A DNA stretch of 5,850 bases from Methanobacteriota archaeon (lineage in GTDB: Archaea > Halobacteriota > Methanosarcinia > Methanosarcinales > Methanosarcinaceae). The notes beneath the pieces were generated by a model. That model was not told the origin of the DNA. It worked only from the letters and a program-made list of their open reading frames with translations, and did no database searches. Position numbers and translations under genes: made by a program. Location of the stretch: positions 1 through 5,850 of the forward strand of contig JAUPKV010000483.1 in the NCBI GenBank assembly GCA_030837265.1, in the 5' to 3' direction. Positions 5,453 to 5,850 of the stretch are shown piece after piece. Position 1 is the first letter of the stretch. Every line of letters starts with the position of its first letter.

Positions 5453-5509
5453 GTTTGGAAACAGCGGTTTCCGAGCTGATAAATAATTTAGACCTCCAAT
5501 ACCTTTTTT
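5453..5509 (+). terminator. Hairpin plus T run downstream of korB
   Basis: GGAAAC (5457-5462) and GTTTCC (5467-5472) form a perfect six-pair stem around AGCG, extendable to ten pairs (5453-5476) with two G-T pairs. An AT-rich tract follows, then six T at 5504-5509 framed by TACCT and AGGTA. Archaeal termination relies mainly on T tracts, so the T6 is the likeliest end point and the hairpin may protect the 3' end. A second copy of CGGTTTCCG at 5422-5430 could pair with GGAAAC instead. Confidence 0.5.
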
Positions 5510-5510
5510 A

Positions 5511-5536
5511 GGTAATCATTAATCTCGGTAATTATT
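5511..5536. repeat. Short 10-bp direct repeat
   Basis: GGTAATCATT (5511-5520) is followed by GGTAATTATT (5527-5536), nine of ten bases alike with a 16-base period. It sits just after the T run beyond korB and just past the end of the gene fragments on the minus strand. Function is unknown and chance is possible in AT-rich DNA. Confidence 0.35.
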
Positions 5537-5680
5537 CAGATATGTTTGAAATTTTTATACCTCCTTTAAGTTCTCTTCTGAGATGTGCGTTGTACATCGC
5601 ATGTTTGCACATTTGAAATAGGAACTCCAGAAGTCGCGAACCACTCCCTATATTCTGGGTTACTATTCAAAGTCACCATG
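5532..5680 (-). pseudogene. Protein-like fragments following the 27-codon ORF, possibly a decayed gene
   Basis: Two overlapping open stretches continue in the other two minus-strand frames. One starts at ATG 5679, one base after the preceding TGA, and runs 37 codons to TAA at 5566; it contains NPEYREWFATSGVP. The other is open from 5666 to TAA at 5532 and contains RLLEFLFQMCKHAMYNAHLR. This faintly recalls the N-terminal helix of IS200/IS605-type TnpB proteins (C-x4-Y-N), but I would not assign it. One or two frame changes would join them to the 27-codon ORF. Alternatively they are chance ORFs. Neither has a good independent ribosome site. Confidence 0.2.
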
Positions 5681-5764
5681 TCATGGTAGGATTACCTCAA
5701 ATGGAAAGTCTGATTCATAATCGTATGTCACAACCCTTACAATACTTTTCATTTTCTCATCCAT
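5681..5764 (-). CDS. 27-residue ORF with strong ribosome site, small protein or broken gene start
   Basis: The minus strand reads AGGAGG-ATAAAT-ATG, an ideal archaeal translation start (ribosome site at 5771-5776). The frame runs 27 codons, beginning MDEKMKSIVRVVTYDYES, and ends at TGA. A TATA-like ATATAATC lies about 55 bases upstream of the ATG, near 5816-5824, at plausible distance. The peptide looks like ordinary coding sequence with a short beta-strand pattern, but I do not recognise it. It may be a true small protein, or the first part of a longer gene broken after codon 27, because protein-like sequence continues downstream in other frames. Confidence 0.35.
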   Translation of the reverse strand: MDEKMKSIVRVVTYDYESDFPFEVILP

Positions 5765-5850
5765 ATTTATCCTCCTAAAAATATTTGAAAAGTTGGAAAA
5801 CCTTACGTTAGTGCCTGATTATATGAAGGATTAATTTCCGCAGAGCCAAA

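Larger units (their letters stand above)
5415..5850. other. Terminal 436-bp region without a sizeable gene
   Basis: Beyond the korB stop no ORF of about 60 codons is present on either strand. The first 100 bases hold the hairpin and T run. The rest holds the small minus-strand ORF, the protein-like fragments, and short palindromes such as ACCATG-T-CATGGT at 5675-5687. The last 80 bases contain a possible minus-strand promoter; the window ends before any further gene. Confidence 0.55.

Noticed and set aside
1..5850. tRNA, rRNA or complete insertion sequence
   Set aside because: No cloverleaf-like segment with T-arm GTTCAANNC context, no rRNA sequence, and no intact transposase or matched terminal repeats were seen.

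Overview
The window looks like chromosomal DNA from a methanogenic archaeon of the Methanosarcina type. The sequence signs are archaeal TATA-like boxes about 25-30 nt ahead of short leaders, strong purine-rich Shine-Dalgarno sites, AT-rich spacers between moderately GC genes, a PAS/HisKA_2-type histidine kinase with a Ser/Asn-rich insert, and a two-subunit archaeal-style 2-oxoacid:ferredoxin oxidoreductase. The genus is an inference from style and gene content; no rRNA or methanogenesis gene is present to prove it.

Layout. (1) 1-753, plus strand: the C-terminal part of a sensor histidine kinase whose 5' end lies outside the window. Its frame is open except for one in-frame TAG codon at 82-84, just before the phospho-acceptor histidine. 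In Methanosarcina TAG can be read as pyrrolysine, so this is either a nonsense-mutated kinase or a pyrrolysine-containing one. (2) 816-1490 and 1659-2318, both minus strand: a small alpha/beta (dienelactone-type) hydrolase lying downstream of a predicted phosphoribosyltransferase. The two probably form a unit; the same two domains occur fused in one protein in some bacteria. (3) 2319-2851: a 533-bp AT-rich divergent spacer with no credible gene. It holds promoter-like sequences on both sides, a 25-bp-period direct repeat, an 8-bp inverted repeat and a small hairpin followed by a T run. (4) 2852-4576 and 4563-5414, plus strand: a translationally overlapping pair for a gamma-alpha fused subunit and a beta subunit of a 2-oxoacid:ferredoxin oxidoreductase (korAB-like), ending in a hairpin and T-run region. 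(5) 5515-5850: no sizeable gene. The minus strand carries a 27-codon ORF with a textbook ribosome site, followed by protein-like fragments in the two other frames, which suggests either a small protein or a decayed gene.

Functional picture. korAB should carry out CoA-dependent oxidative decarboxylation of a 2-oxoacid (or the reverse) with ferredoxin, using thiamine diphosphate and one [4Fe-4S] cluster. Its beta subunit has Gln at the position of the third usual cluster cysteine and a cysteine ten residues later. The hydrolase and phosphoribosyltransferase are of unknown substrate. The kinase is an unrelated convergent neighbour. The points most worth checking are the in-frame TAG in the kinase, the shifted cysteine in KorB, the split phosphoribosyltransferase-hydrolase pair, and the repeat and hairpin cluster in the divergent spacer.
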